Origin: Bifidobacterium sp. ESL0690
GTDB taxonomy: Bacteria > Actinomycetota > Actinomycetes > Actinomycetales > Bifidobacteriaceae
DNA length: 64,000 bases
Assembly: GCF_029392315.1 (NCBI RefSeq)
Contig: NZ_CP113939.1
Coordinates: 2,356,001 to 2,420,000 of the forward strand
Direction: 5' to 3'
Position 1 is the first letter of the stretch. Each line of letters opens with the position of its first letter. Below, one piece after another: positions 24,537 through 34,000 of the stretch. The notes beneath the pieces are model-generated. The model was not told the origin of the DNA. It worked only from the letters and a program-made list of their open reading frames with translations, and ran no database searches. The translations under genes and the position numbers were made by a program.

Positions 24537-27401
24537 ATGCGTACACCATTGAAGGCAGCCATCGCGATTTTGGCCGCCGCAGCTATGTTGTCCATTCCGT
24601 CACTCTCCAACGCTGATGACATTCAGCGCTCACACCCAGAAAACACTCAAAGCCAGATACTTACCACGCCATCAACGCCGGACACAAAGCCGGAAAACCC
24701 GGCCCAGCCTCAAACGCCGACCACATCCGCCACCCCGAGTGACGGCAGCACGTCCTCCACGTCTTCTGCGCCAAAGCCGGCCACGCCCCAATCGCAGGCG
24801 ACCCACTCCCCCGCGCGGGCAACACCGCAGCTGCCCTCCACACAAGACCTCTGCGACACCACCGTCAGAAGCCTAGGACCCAACGTCACCGGGCAACTGA
24901 CCGACATCGCCGGCGGCTGCCAGCTCAACATCAGTGCAGGCAACGGCGGCGGCACCCTAGACAGCAGGCTGTTCCGTGCTTTCCCGGGTCTAGACACCAC
25001 CGTCACCAAAATCGCCTTCGTTGGCCCCAACACCACGATGCTTCCCATAAACTGCAGCAATCTGTTTTCCCAACTACCCATCCTGGAAAGCCTCGACTTC
25101 AGCGATTTTGCCGATACCAGCGGCGTCACCGACATGAGCAGCATGTTCTACCACTGCACCAAGCTGACAAACCTCGGCCTCGGCAGCAAATTCGACACCA
25201 GCAACGTCACCAACATGGATTACATGTTCAGAGAATTACTGGTGCTGCCAAACCTCGACCTCGGCAGCAAATTCGACACCAGCAACGTCGGCATCAATAG
25301 ATTCAACAGCATGTCCGGCATGTTTTACGACTGCGAAAAGTTGAAAGGCCTCGACCTAGGTAGCAAATTCAACACCCAACGGGTTATGCAGATGGACATC
25401 ATGTTCAAAGACTGCTATGAGCTGAAAAGCCTCAATCTCGGCAATAAATTCGACACCCGTTGGTGCACCAGCATGGCAGAAATGTTCTCCAACTGCCGCA
25501 AGCTGGAAAGCCTGAATCTCGGCAACACGTTCTATACCACCTCGGTCTCGCAGATGTTCAACATGTTCCGCAACTGCTCCAGCCTCACCAGCCTCGACCT
25601 CGGCGACCATTTCAACACCAGTAACGCCCAAGCCGTGTACGGGATGTTCGACGGCTGCAAGAGCCTGACCAACCTGAATCTTGGCGACAATTTCGACACT
25701 TCGAGCGTAGACGATTATTTTGGCACCTGGGCGATGTTCAAAGACTGCTCCAGCCTGACCAGCCTCGATCTCGGCGACAAATTCGAGATCGGCCAACTCG
25801 GCACCTACAACTTGTTCAACGTGCCCAATCATTACGGCACAGCCGAGATGTTCTCCGGAGACACCAACCTGACCAACCTGAACCTCGGCGACCATTTCGA
25901 CACCAGCCACGTCCCCAACATGGCGATGATGTTCAAAGACTGCTCCAGCCTCACCAATCTGAGCCTGGGTAGCAAGTTCAACACCAGCAGCGCTCTGAGC
26001 ATGGAGGAAATGTTCGCCGGGGACACCAACCTGACCAACCTCGACCTCAGCGGCTTCGACACCAGCATGGTCAACGGGGATAGTCCCGTTAAGACCCAGC
26101 TTCCGCTCGATAACTTTGATGAAGATTATGAGGCAACAAGCCCCATCATTACTTACGACATCGAGGGCATGTTCGCCGGAGACACCAAGCTGACCAACCT
26201 CGACCTCAGCGGCTTCGACACCAACCACGTCCCCGGCATGGCAAACATGTTCAAAGACTGCTCCAGCCTCACCAATCTGGACCTTGGCGTCAAGTTCAAC
26301 ACCGGCGCGGTCACCGATATGAGCGACATGTTAAGCGGCTGCGACAAGTTGAAGCAATTTGAAATCGGAAAAGACACAAAGCTCGCGTCCACCGTCGACC
26401 TGCCGGCCGCAAATTGGGTGCAGCTCGAGGTGCCCGGCACGGACTCGGCCCACGTCAACAAGGCTGGCGTCATCCATTACACGCAGGTCAGCTTGGAAAC
26501 CCGGACGAACAGCCCGGACACGGCGAGGGTGGGCACCTACGTGCGTATCGCCAACCCCAACAAGCTCACACTCGAGCCGGCCACCACGCTGCCCCACGGC
26601 ACCAGCGTCATCAACAATACGCCCATCATCCAGTACTCCGAAGTGGCCAAGGGCACCGATGTACCCGTCCGCGACTACAACGGCGCCGAGCTTGCAGATC
26701 CCATTGCCAGCCTTGTCGCCCTCGATGGAACCAGCACGATTCCCGACAACCCGTTTACCATCAGCGGCTGCCCCGAAGCCGGCTGCACGTTCAAAAGCTG
26801 GGCCAAGAAGTCCAATGGCACCGGCACCACGTATCAGCCCGGAGATCAGATTGACCTGTCTCACGGCGATATCACGCTCTACGCGACCTGGAAAGTCAAC
26901 AAGCCCAAGCCTTCGAAGCCATCTACGTCGCCATCCGCCACGCAGAATCACAACAGCGCAACGACAGCAACCACACCGGGCCGCGGCGTTGCCACCGAAA
27001 TCGCGCCTGCGATTCCGAGTTCCGCATCTCCGGTCACCTTCTCAGCCGCTTCACCGGTGGCAGCACCCATCGTCGGTGCCCTCGCCGCCGCGAATCCCGG
27101 AGCCGCCGCGAACCAAGCTGGTCGAGATACCAACAGCACTCCGTCCCAGCGCCCTGCAACCCCTAAGAAGATCAACCCGAAGTGCCAGGCGATAGCGTGG
27201 CGCACCGGCGACATCCACCCTGCGGCTTACCGGTGCAACTCCGACGAACAGACCACATCCTTCGCCCCGGACGCGACGCGGCAGGCTCCGCTCTGGATCT
27301 TCCTGCTGCTCCTGTTGATAACTTTGTTCGCGTTCTATGCCCTCAGCCGCCGCGATGAATTCGACATCGTCCGTCACCGTGCCATGCAAGCCGAAGAATA
27401 G
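24537..27401 (+). CDS. BspA-like (DUF285) leucine-rich-repeat surface protein with two-Cys membrane anchor
   Basis: 954 residues; AGGGGAGAGAAATC precedes the ATG. Signal peptide MRTPLKAAIAILAAAAMLSI (cleavage near SNA-DD, residue 27), then a Pro/Ser/Thr linker to about 105. DUF285-type repeats (about 180-605) have the form MFxDCxxLTxLDLGxxFDTSxV; many carry a conserved Cys (KDCSSL). A single B-repeat-like unit follows, ending GDITLYATWK (about residue 785). A Ser/Ala/Pro linker leads to the C-terminal unit: NPKCQAIAW, then AYRC 24 residues on, a helix (LWIFLLLLLITLFAFYAL) and an acidic/basic tail. No sortase motif. Flanked by terminators, so monocistronic; a secreted, membrane-tethered adhesin-like protein. 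Confidence 0.9.
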   Translation: MRTPLKAAIAILAAAAMLSIPSLSNADDIQRSHPENTQSQILTTPSTPDTKPENPAQPQTPTTSATPSDGSTSSTSSAPKPATPQSQATHSPARATPQLPSTQDLCDTTVRSLGPNVTGQLTDIAGGCQLNISAGNGGGTLDSRLFRAFPGLDTTVTKIAFVGPNTTMLPINCSNLFSQLPILESLDFSDFADTSGVTDMSSMFYHCTKLTNLGLGSKFDTSNVTNMDYMFRELLVLPNLDLGSKFDTSNVGINRFNSMSGMFYDCEKLKGLDLGSKFNTQRVMQMDIMFKDCYELKSLNLGNKFDTRWCTSMAEMFSNCRKLESLNLGNTFYTTSVSQMFNMFRNCSSLTSLDLGDHFNTSNAQAVYGMFDGCKSLTNLNLGDNFDTSSVDDYFGTWAMFKDCSSLTSLDLGDKFEIGQLGTYNLFNVPNHYGTAEMFSGDTNLTNLNLGDHFDTSHVPNMAMMFKDCSSLTNLSLGSKFNTSSALSMEEMFAGDTNLTNLDLSGFDTSMVNGDSPVKTQLPLDNFDEDYEATSPIITYDIEGMFAGDTKLTNLDLSGFDTNHVPGMANMFKDCSSLTNLDLGVKFNTGAVTDMSDMLSGCDKLKQFEIGKDTKLASTVDLPAANWVQLEVPGTDSAHVNKAGVIHYTQVSLETRTNSPDTARVGTYVRIANPNKLTLEPATTLPHGTSVINNTPIIQYSEVAKGTDVPVRDYNGAELADPIASLVALDGTSTIPDNPFTISGCPEAGCTFKSWAKKSNGTGTTYQPGDQIDLSHGDITLYATWKVNKPKPSKPSTSPSATQNHNSATTATTPGRGVATEIAPAIPSSASPVTFSAASPVAAPIVGALAAANPGAAANQAGRDTNSTPSQRPATPKKINPKCQAIAWRTGDIHPAAYRCNSDEQTTSFAPDATRQAPLWIFLLLLLITLFAFYALSRRDEFDIVRHRAMQAEE

Positions 27402-27423
27402 ACCAATGGCAAGTTGACACGCT

Positions 27424-27460
27424 GAAGCCCGCATCGTATAAAACCGGTGCGGGCTTCTCA
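27424..27460 (+). terminator. Terminator after the LRR gene at 24.5 kb
   Basis: GAAGCCCGCA pairs with TGCGGGCTTC and is followed by TCATTT. It starts 22 bases after the stop. Confidence 0.85.
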
Positions 27461-27555
27461 TTTATCCATTCAATACCCGAAAATCAATGTCGTAATCACT
27501 TGCGATGATAGATATGTTAGCGTTAACGTAATACTAGCTATATCAATTGTCATAT

Positions 27556-27570
27556 TTTGTATAATACAAA
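27556..27570 (+). promoter_or_regulatory. Perfect 15-bp dyad overlapping a -10 element
   Basis: TTTGTATAATACAAA is a perfect palindrome around a central A and contains TATAAT (27560-27565). It lies 46 bases before the dehydrogenase start. A repressor bound here would cover the -10. No good -35 is visible. Confidence 0.55.
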
Positions 27571-27615
27571 TATGGCGAAGGCAACAAGGCCTTCGTAAAG
27601 ACAAAGGAGTAGACA

Positions 27616-28683
27616 ATGAAAGCTGTTCGCATTTACGGTCAAGATGATGTGCGCGTCGAAGATGTCGCCATTGCCGATCCCAAGCCGGATCAGGTGCAAA
27701 TCAAGGTAAAGTTCTGCGGCATCTGCGGCTCCGACCTTCACGCCTATTCGGAAGGCTGGGGTCTGCCCACGCAGCCGCATCCGCTCACCGGCAAGACCGT
27801 CCCGATCACCCTGGGCCATGAGTTCTCCGGTGAGGTCGTCAAGGTCGGCAGCGCAGTCACCGACCTCAAGGTGGGAGACGGCATCGCCGTCGAGCCGCTG
27901 CTGGCCTGCGGCAAGTGCGCCAACTGCCGCGCCGGCAACTACAACTTCTGCGACAACGTGGTGGCCGAAGACGGCGCTGGCAACTTCCTGGGCTTCTCGG
28001 AAGACGGCGGCATGGCCGAGTACGCCAACATCGACGACGTGTTCGCTCACAAGCTGCCCGAAGGCATGGATTACGACCTCGGCGCACTGTGCGAACCGGT
28101 TTCCGTCTCCTATGAAGGCATCAAGAAGGTCGGCCTGCGCGAGGGCCAGACCGTCGCGGTGATGGGCGCCGGCCCGATTGGCCTGACCACCGCGCTGCTC
28201 GCCCGCATCGCCGGCGCGAACCGCGTCTACATCTCCGACGTTTCCGAAGTGCGTCTGGCCAAGGCCCGCGAGCTCGGCTTCACCGACGTGCTCAACCCGG
28301 CCAAGCAGGACGTCAACGCGGTCATCCGCGCCGACTACCCGAACGGCGTGGATGTCACTTTCGAGTGCGCCGGCGTACAAGCCACGTTCGACACCGCGCT
28401 CAAGGTCACTCGCCGCACCGGCAAGATCCAGATCGTCGCGCTGTTCGGCAAGCCCGTCTCCGTCAACTTCACCGATGACGTGATCATGCAAGGCATCGAT
28501 ATCTACTCGACGCTGTGCTACCAGAACAGCTTCGACACCGTGCTCGGCATCATTAACGCCCATCAGGACCAGTTCAAGCCGGTCATCACCAAGAAGGTCG
28601 GCCTCGACGACGCTATCGAAGGCATCAAGGGCCTGGCCACCGACAAGAGCCAGGTCAAGGTGATGATCTCCCCGGAGCTCTAA
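27616..28683 (+). CDS. Zinc-dependent dehydrogenase, (R,R)-butanediol dehydrogenase type
   Basis: 355 residues; AAAGGAG lies eight bases before the ATG. Medium-chain dehydrogenase with catalytic-zinc motifs FCGICGSDLHAY and GHEFSGEV, a structural zinc lobe CGKCANCRAGNYNFCDN and the Rossmann motif VMGAGPIGL. EPVSVSYEGIKK and LGFTDVLNP match the butanediol/sorbitol/threonine dehydrogenase branch rather than the ethanol branch, and the LPTQPHPLTG insert before GHEF is typical of butanediol dehydrogenases. It likely interconverts acetoin and 2,3-butanediol or a similar polyol in the cytoplasm. It is monocistronic between two surface-protein genes, with which it has no evident functional link. Confidence 0.85.
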   Translation: MKAVRIYGQDDVRVEDVAIADPKPDQVQIKVKFCGICGSDLHAYSEGWGLPTQPHPLTGKTVPITLGHEFSGEVVKVGSAVTDLKVGDGIAVEPLLACGKCANCRAGNYNFCDNVVAEDGAGNFLGFSEDGGMAEYANIDDVFAHKLPEGMDYDLGALCEPVSVSYEGIKKVGLREGQTVAVMGAGPIGLTTALLARIAGANRVYISDVSEVRLAKARELGFTDVLNPAKQDVNAVIRADYPNGVDVTFECAGVQATFDTALKVTRRTGKIQIVALFGKPVSVNFTDDVIMQGIDIYSTLCYQNSFDTVLGIINAHQDQFKPVITKKVGLDDAIEGIKGLATDKSQVKVMISPEL

Positions 28684-28703
28684 ACCCTCAATCCGGCCAA
28701 AAG

Positions 28704-28770
28704 GTCGGTCGATACGAAATTGAAATTGGCGAAAATAGCCATTCTTGATCTCGTATCGACCGACTTTTTT
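28704..28770 (+). terminator. Terminator after the dehydrogenase
   Basis: GTCGGTCGATACGA (28704-28717) pairs with TCGTATCGACCGAC (28751-28764), 14 bp perfect, followed by TTTTTT. The 33-base loop holds a small GGC/GCC hairpin. Confidence 0.92.
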
Positions 28771-29088
28771 GTTATCCGATGTGCGCCGAACCTGAACCCA
28801 CAAATTTGAACCAGAATCTCAACGGCCCTATACCAATTCAAATCCGTATGCCACCGACAGTAAATCATCGCTGAAAGCGAAATTGTGCAACAATAATTAA
28901 TTGGTAATAAATTTTCGGCAAATTCAAGAAAAATCACTTTTTGATAGAAAATAATTCATCAAAAATGTATTATATTATGATAATTATTAACTTATTGTGT
29001 TATGCTAACTTTTGTGCACGCCGACAAAGCATATTGTACACCCTCAAGCGTGCTGTACGAACGCCCCTATAGAGAGAAGAGGAGAGCA
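28771..29088. promoter_or_regulatory. AT-rich leader of the internalin-like gene at 29.1 kb
   Basis: 318 bases with no gene. 28870-29010 is almost entirely A and T, with -10-like motifs (TTATGCTAA near 28999). Similar AT-rich leaders precede the LRR genes at 24.5, 31.1 and 38.0 kb. Confidence 0.5.
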
Positions 29089-30822
29089 GTGAATAAGCAT
29101 ACATCATCATTACGGCACTCACCAACAGCTCCAGGCAGGCGTAGCCTGCTGACCGTGGCCGCAGCAGGTCTAGCGGCCTTGGCAATGCTGGCACCAACGA
29201 GCGCACAAGCCATCGAGCCGCGCACCTGCACACCGGGCACCAGCAGCATCGCAAGCTGCTTCCCGGACCCGAACCTGGCGAGCACCGTTGCGGCGAAAGT
29301 CGGCAAGAGCACTACCGCCACCTTCACCACGGCCGATCAGAACGCCATCACCAGCCTGACCCACAACGTGCCAGTCAGTTCACCGGCAGGAATCCTGGAC
29401 CTTGAGGGAATCCAGAACCTGCCCAATTTGAAAAATCTGGAGTTGGCCGGCAACAACCTCGATACGCTTGCCCCGTTGACTGGTATGACCCAGCTGACTT
29501 CGTTGAACATCGATGGGAATATGGTTGGAGATCTTGCCCCTCTTACCGGCATGACCCACTTGACATTCCTGAGCCTGCGCCACAACTCCGTAAACAGCTT
29601 GGCGCCGCTCAGCGGGCTCACGTCACTGAACACCCTCATCATCGACCAGAACCACATCATGGATCTGACCCCGCTGGTCAACCTTCCTATCACGCATTTC
29701 TCGGCCTTCAACGAGCAGTTTGACATCGACACGCCTCTGCCCGTGAACGCTACCACCGGGACTTTGAAATCGGTCAAAGACGCCAATGGCCACTGGATCG
29801 AACCGAGCTATTATCTCCCGAATACCGGTCATACCTACAACAGCTCCACCGGCGACGTCACCTGGACCGGCCTGACCCCCCACACCACGGAAATTTCCAT
29901 GATGTTCAACCATGACGTCACCATCAATGGCATAACTTTCCGCTATACCGGCACTACCAACCGTCTCAAGGACACCGCGAACTGGGACGTGACGTTTGAT
30001 GCCAACGGCGGCTCCTTCACCATCTCCGGTAACCAGTTCAACCAGTCGAGGCAAGAAGTCCTGGATGGCGACAAAGCCCACGAACCCAACCCGGCGCCGA
30101 CCCGCCCCGGATACACGTTCGAAGGTTGGGCCTCGGATGCCGCCGGCAACAACGCTTTTGACCTGAACAACACGCCCATCACCGGCAACAAGACCGTCTA
30201 CGCCAAGTGGAAGGTCAGCCACTATACGGTGCACTTCGATTCCAACGGCGGCAGCGCAGTGCCGGACCAGACGAATCTGACCTACAACAGCCACGCTACG
30301 AAGCCTAGCGAGCCGACCAAGCCTGGTTACGATTTCGAAGGCTGGGAGACGATTGACGGCAACGGCAACCACGCTGACTTCGACTTCAGCACCTCGATCA
30401 CCGGCAACACCGTCCTGCACGCCAAGTGGAAGGCACACCAGAACACCGTGCACTTCGACACCGGCGGCGGCAGCACTCTGCCGGATCAGACCGTGACTTC
30501 GGGCAACACCATCGACAACAGCAAGAAGCCCACCAAGCCCGGTCAGCACTTCGACGGCTGGCAAATCGATGACGGCCATGGCCATCTCGTCGATTTCAAC
30601 CCCTCCACCCCGATCACCGGCAACGTCACCCTGCACGCCAAGTGGAGCACTCCGGGTGCCAACGGCGCCAACGGTAATGGCGTCAACAACGGCAAGAAGG
30701 GCGCGGGACAGCTGGCCGAAACCGGCAGCGTCGTAATCCCCATCGCCGTTGCAGCGGCGGTCCTCCTGCTTGCAGGTGCCGCAATCACCGTCGTGGTTCG
30801 CACCAAGAAGCACAAGGCATAA
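29089..30822 (+). CDS. Internalin-like LRR protein with three B repeats and LAETG sorting signal
   Basis: 577 residues from the GTG at 29089, preceded by AGAGGAGAGCA; upstream in-frame starts lack a signal. The signal peptide ends SAQA near residue 42. A cysteine cap follows, CTPGTSSIASCFPDPNLAST, then about five 22-residue LRRs (LAPLTGMTQLTSLNIDGNMV), an inter-repeat Ig-like segment, and three B repeats of about 75 residues (DVTFDANGGS, TVHFDSNGGS, TVHFDTGGGS, each closing on a K-W). The C-terminus is AGQLAETGSVVIPIAVAAAV plus a KKHKA tail: a variant LPXTG signal, so it is probably sortase-anchored to peptidoglycan. Likely a host-contact adhesin. Monocistronic, with its own terminator. Confidence 0.88.
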   Translation: MNKHTSSLRHSPTAPGRRSLLTVAAAGLAALAMLAPTSAQAIEPRTCTPGTSSIASCFPDPNLASTVAAKVGKSTTATFTTADQNAITSLTHNVPVSSPAGILDLEGIQNLPNLKNLELAGNNLDTLAPLTGMTQLTSLNIDGNMVGDLAPLTGMTHLTFLSLRHNSVNSLAPLSGLTSLNTLIIDQNHIMDLTPLVNLPITHFSAFNEQFDIDTPLPVNATTGTLKSVKDANGHWIEPSYYLPNTGHTYNSSTGDVTWTGLTPHTTEISMMFNHDVTINGITFRYTGTTNRLKDTANWDVTFDANGGSFTISGNQFNQSRQEVLDGDKAHEPNPAPTRPGYTFEGWASDAAGNNAFDLNNTPITGNKTVYAKWKVSHYTVHFDSNGGSAVPDQTNLTYNSHATKPSEPTKPGYDFEGWETIDGNGNHADFDFSTSITGNTVLHAKWKAHQNTVHFDTGGGSTLPDQTVTSGNTIDNSKKPTKPGQHFDGWQIDDGHGHLVDFNPSTPITGNVTLHAKWSTPGANGANGNGVNNGKKGAGQLAETGSVVIPIAVAAAVLLLAGAAITVVVRTKKHKA

Positions 30823-30846
30823 AGCAAAGTAACCGCAAACCCAACG

Positions 30847-30920
30847 AAACGCCCCGGCAGTAGCCACGCTTTCCAATGTCCCTACCACCTGAAAGCACGA
30901 GCCACTGCCGAGGCGTTTTG
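30847..30920 (+). terminator. Compound terminator after the internalin-like gene
   Basis: AAACGCC-CGGCAGT pairs with ACTGCCG-GGCGTTT and ends in TTTTGG. The loop contains a second hairpin, GCTTTC with GAAAGC. Confidence 0.85.
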
Positions 30921-31067
30921 GTATATAGCGACATCACGAGTCGCAAAATATAACCTACGTCACACTTTGTAAACACATTACGATATTCTTAATCATATTG
31001 TATTAATTTGTAGCACTGCTGTCACAAATTTGCATTGGTTTACAAAGAGAATGACGTGAGGGAAACT

Positions 31068-34000
31068 ATGGGTACGGCAAAACAGACGATTCGCAAGAAT
31101 GCTCGTAAGGTAATCGTTGCAGGTATAGCGGCAATCACAGGCATGTCCATGCTCATACCAAGCGCTTCGGCCCAGACGGCCCAATTCGGCACGGGCCAGC
31201 CTCCCGGAGCGAACCAAGCAATCGCAGCGCAAGCGACTTCCCAACCCTCAGCACAGCCGGCGACTTCCCCGGCATCTTCAGAAAAGCTAGAGCCACAAAC
31301 ACCAAAGTTGGACGCGGCCCCGGCACAGGTAGCCGCAGTGCCGTCGCCAGTGGACGCACGCACGCAAACCAAACAACCGTCACAAAGCCGAACTCTGAAC
31401 AAACAGAACGCAGCGAACACCAAAGCCGCAGCTTCAACGTCGAACAATCAGGCTAACAATTCCAACGCTCAAACCGGTACACAACAAGCAGCCCCCGGCA
31501 ATCAATCGGATCCTGCCCAACCGGCACCAGCCACGCCGTCCGCCCAACCCAATTGCGAAATCGGCAGAAGCACCATCGCCGAATGCTTCCCGGACAAGGC
31601 TTTTGCAAAGGTAGTCATTCAAGCGATAAGCTGGCATCCACTCCCAGCCTCCACCTTCACGCAGGACATGGCAGACGGCATCACATCATTGGTGCCACGC
31701 ACGCACAATGCCGTCAGCAGCCTTGAGGGCGCACAATATCTCACCAACCTCACCAACATCACCCTCGATTCCGGCACAGTCAGCGACCTCACGCCACTGG
31801 CAGGGCTGACAAAACTCAACACAATCATCCTGTCGAACAACAAGATCTCCGACCTGAAACCGCTGAAGAACCTGACAAACCTGACCACCCTCACCCTCAG
31901 CGACAATCGAATCACAGATCTCAGCGGTATTGAGAACCTCACATCACTCAACATACTCCTTCTCGACAGCTCAAGCGGAAGCTATTACGACACACCAACA
32001 AACCAAATCCAAGACCTGACGCCGCTGCGAAAACTCACCAAACTGACCAGGCTCAACATCTCAGGCAACGCAATCTCCGACCTCAACGGCATCGAGAACC
32101 TCACATCACTCAACACACTCTTCGCCTCAGGCACTTCCTCGAGAATCACCAACAACATCCGCAGTCTCACACCGTTGAAACGACTTACCTCACTGAGCGA
32201 GCTAGAGCTCGAAAACAACGACATCTCCGACGTCACACCTCTTGCGAACCTGGACCACCTCCTCATCCTCGACCTATCTGGCAATAAGCTCAACAACAAC
32301 ATCAAACCACTCGGCAAGCTCTACGGGTTGGGCTACCTAAATCTGAATTCCACCGGTACCGTCACACTTGACGGCCTCAAAGATCTGGCACCTCATCTGG
32401 GGCAATTGAAGATCAGCGACAATGAAGTCAGCGATTTGAAACCGCTTTCCGGGTTCAACTTGCTCACCGACCTCGACGCCAGCGGCAATGAAATCAGCGA
32501 TCTGAAACCGCTGGCGGGGCTCAAAGCCATCATCAACCTTGCGCTGGGCGGAAACCGCATCAGCGACATACAGGGATTGGCAGGGCTGAGCACCCTTACC
32601 CAACTTGACCTTCAGAACAACACCATAGAGGAGATTGGCACAAAACTGGATGGACTGACCTCCCTCCAGATGCTTATGCTGAGTCAGAACAACATAAAAG
32701 CCATCACCACAAAACCGAATGGGCTCACCTCCCTCAACCGCCTCTATTTGGACCACAACCGCATCAGCGACATATCCGGATTATCCGCACTCACCAGCCT
32801 GCAAACACTCTATATGCAATACAATGTCATCACCGACACCACACCGCTGACCAATCTGACAGAACTGAGCGACGTCAACTTCACCTACAACAAAATCGAC
32901 AATCTTGCCGGACTGTCAAACCTCCACAAGCTCGAAAACCGGCAAAAAAACTGGCGAAACGTCGACATTAACCTAACCCACAACAACATCAGCGACCTCA
33001 CGCCACTCTCTTCATTGACCGGACTGACCAGCCTCGACCTGAGCCACAACAACATCAGCGATCTGAAACCACTGGAAAGCCTCACCAAGCTCGGCAGCAC
33101 CGCTTTGAATGACGGCTTCGATTATATCGACAGTTCGGCGTTAAAACTCGACTCCAACCACATCACCGATTTCAGCCCGCTGGCCAAGCTCGTCAACCTT
33201 CCCTGCGTCGACTTGAGAGACAACCAGATCAGTGACCTCACGCCGATCAAATCCATGCCTTTCATCATCGGACTTGACGTGCAGGGCAACGACATCAGCG
33301 ACCTCACGCCGCTTGTCGGCCACCCCGGCATCACCTCTGGCATGACGGATCCGACAACCTCCTCCACCCAACGCGGAATGCTCAACCTCAATGACAACCA
33401 CATCAGCGACCTTACGCCGCTCGCAGGCTTCGTTGACAATCTGCAAGTGCTCAAGCTCATGGGGCAAACCATTGAGCTGCCCGCACAACAATCGCCCGCA
33501 TCGACCACGCTCGACGGCGCAAAACTTTCTGACGGGAGCTTCGCCGAAGTCACTTCCACCAATCCGACCAAAGGGGCGACCTACGACCAGAACACAGGCC
33601 GTGCCACATTCAATAATCTCAATGGTGTCAAACGGGTATCCCTTCAGTTCAAGGACACGCAAGTCTACGGCATCTACAATTCCTGGGCGACTTACTCCGG
33701 CACCGTCTCACGACTGCTCGCGACTCAACATACCGTGACATTCGACTTAGGCTACGAAGGCACCACCCCGTATTCGCGCAAAGTTTTTGATGGTGACCAA
33801 ATCTACGACGAGTCGCCAGGCCGCGACGACGGATACGTGTTCGGCAAGTGGCAAATCCAGAAGGACGGCCAATGGGTCGACTATGACATGAGCGCCCCCG
33901 TCACCAAGGACATCACACTGAAGGCCACATGGATAAAGATTCCGAACCAGCCCACATCCACATGCACCATCCTCTTCAACACCGGTGACGCACAAGTCGC

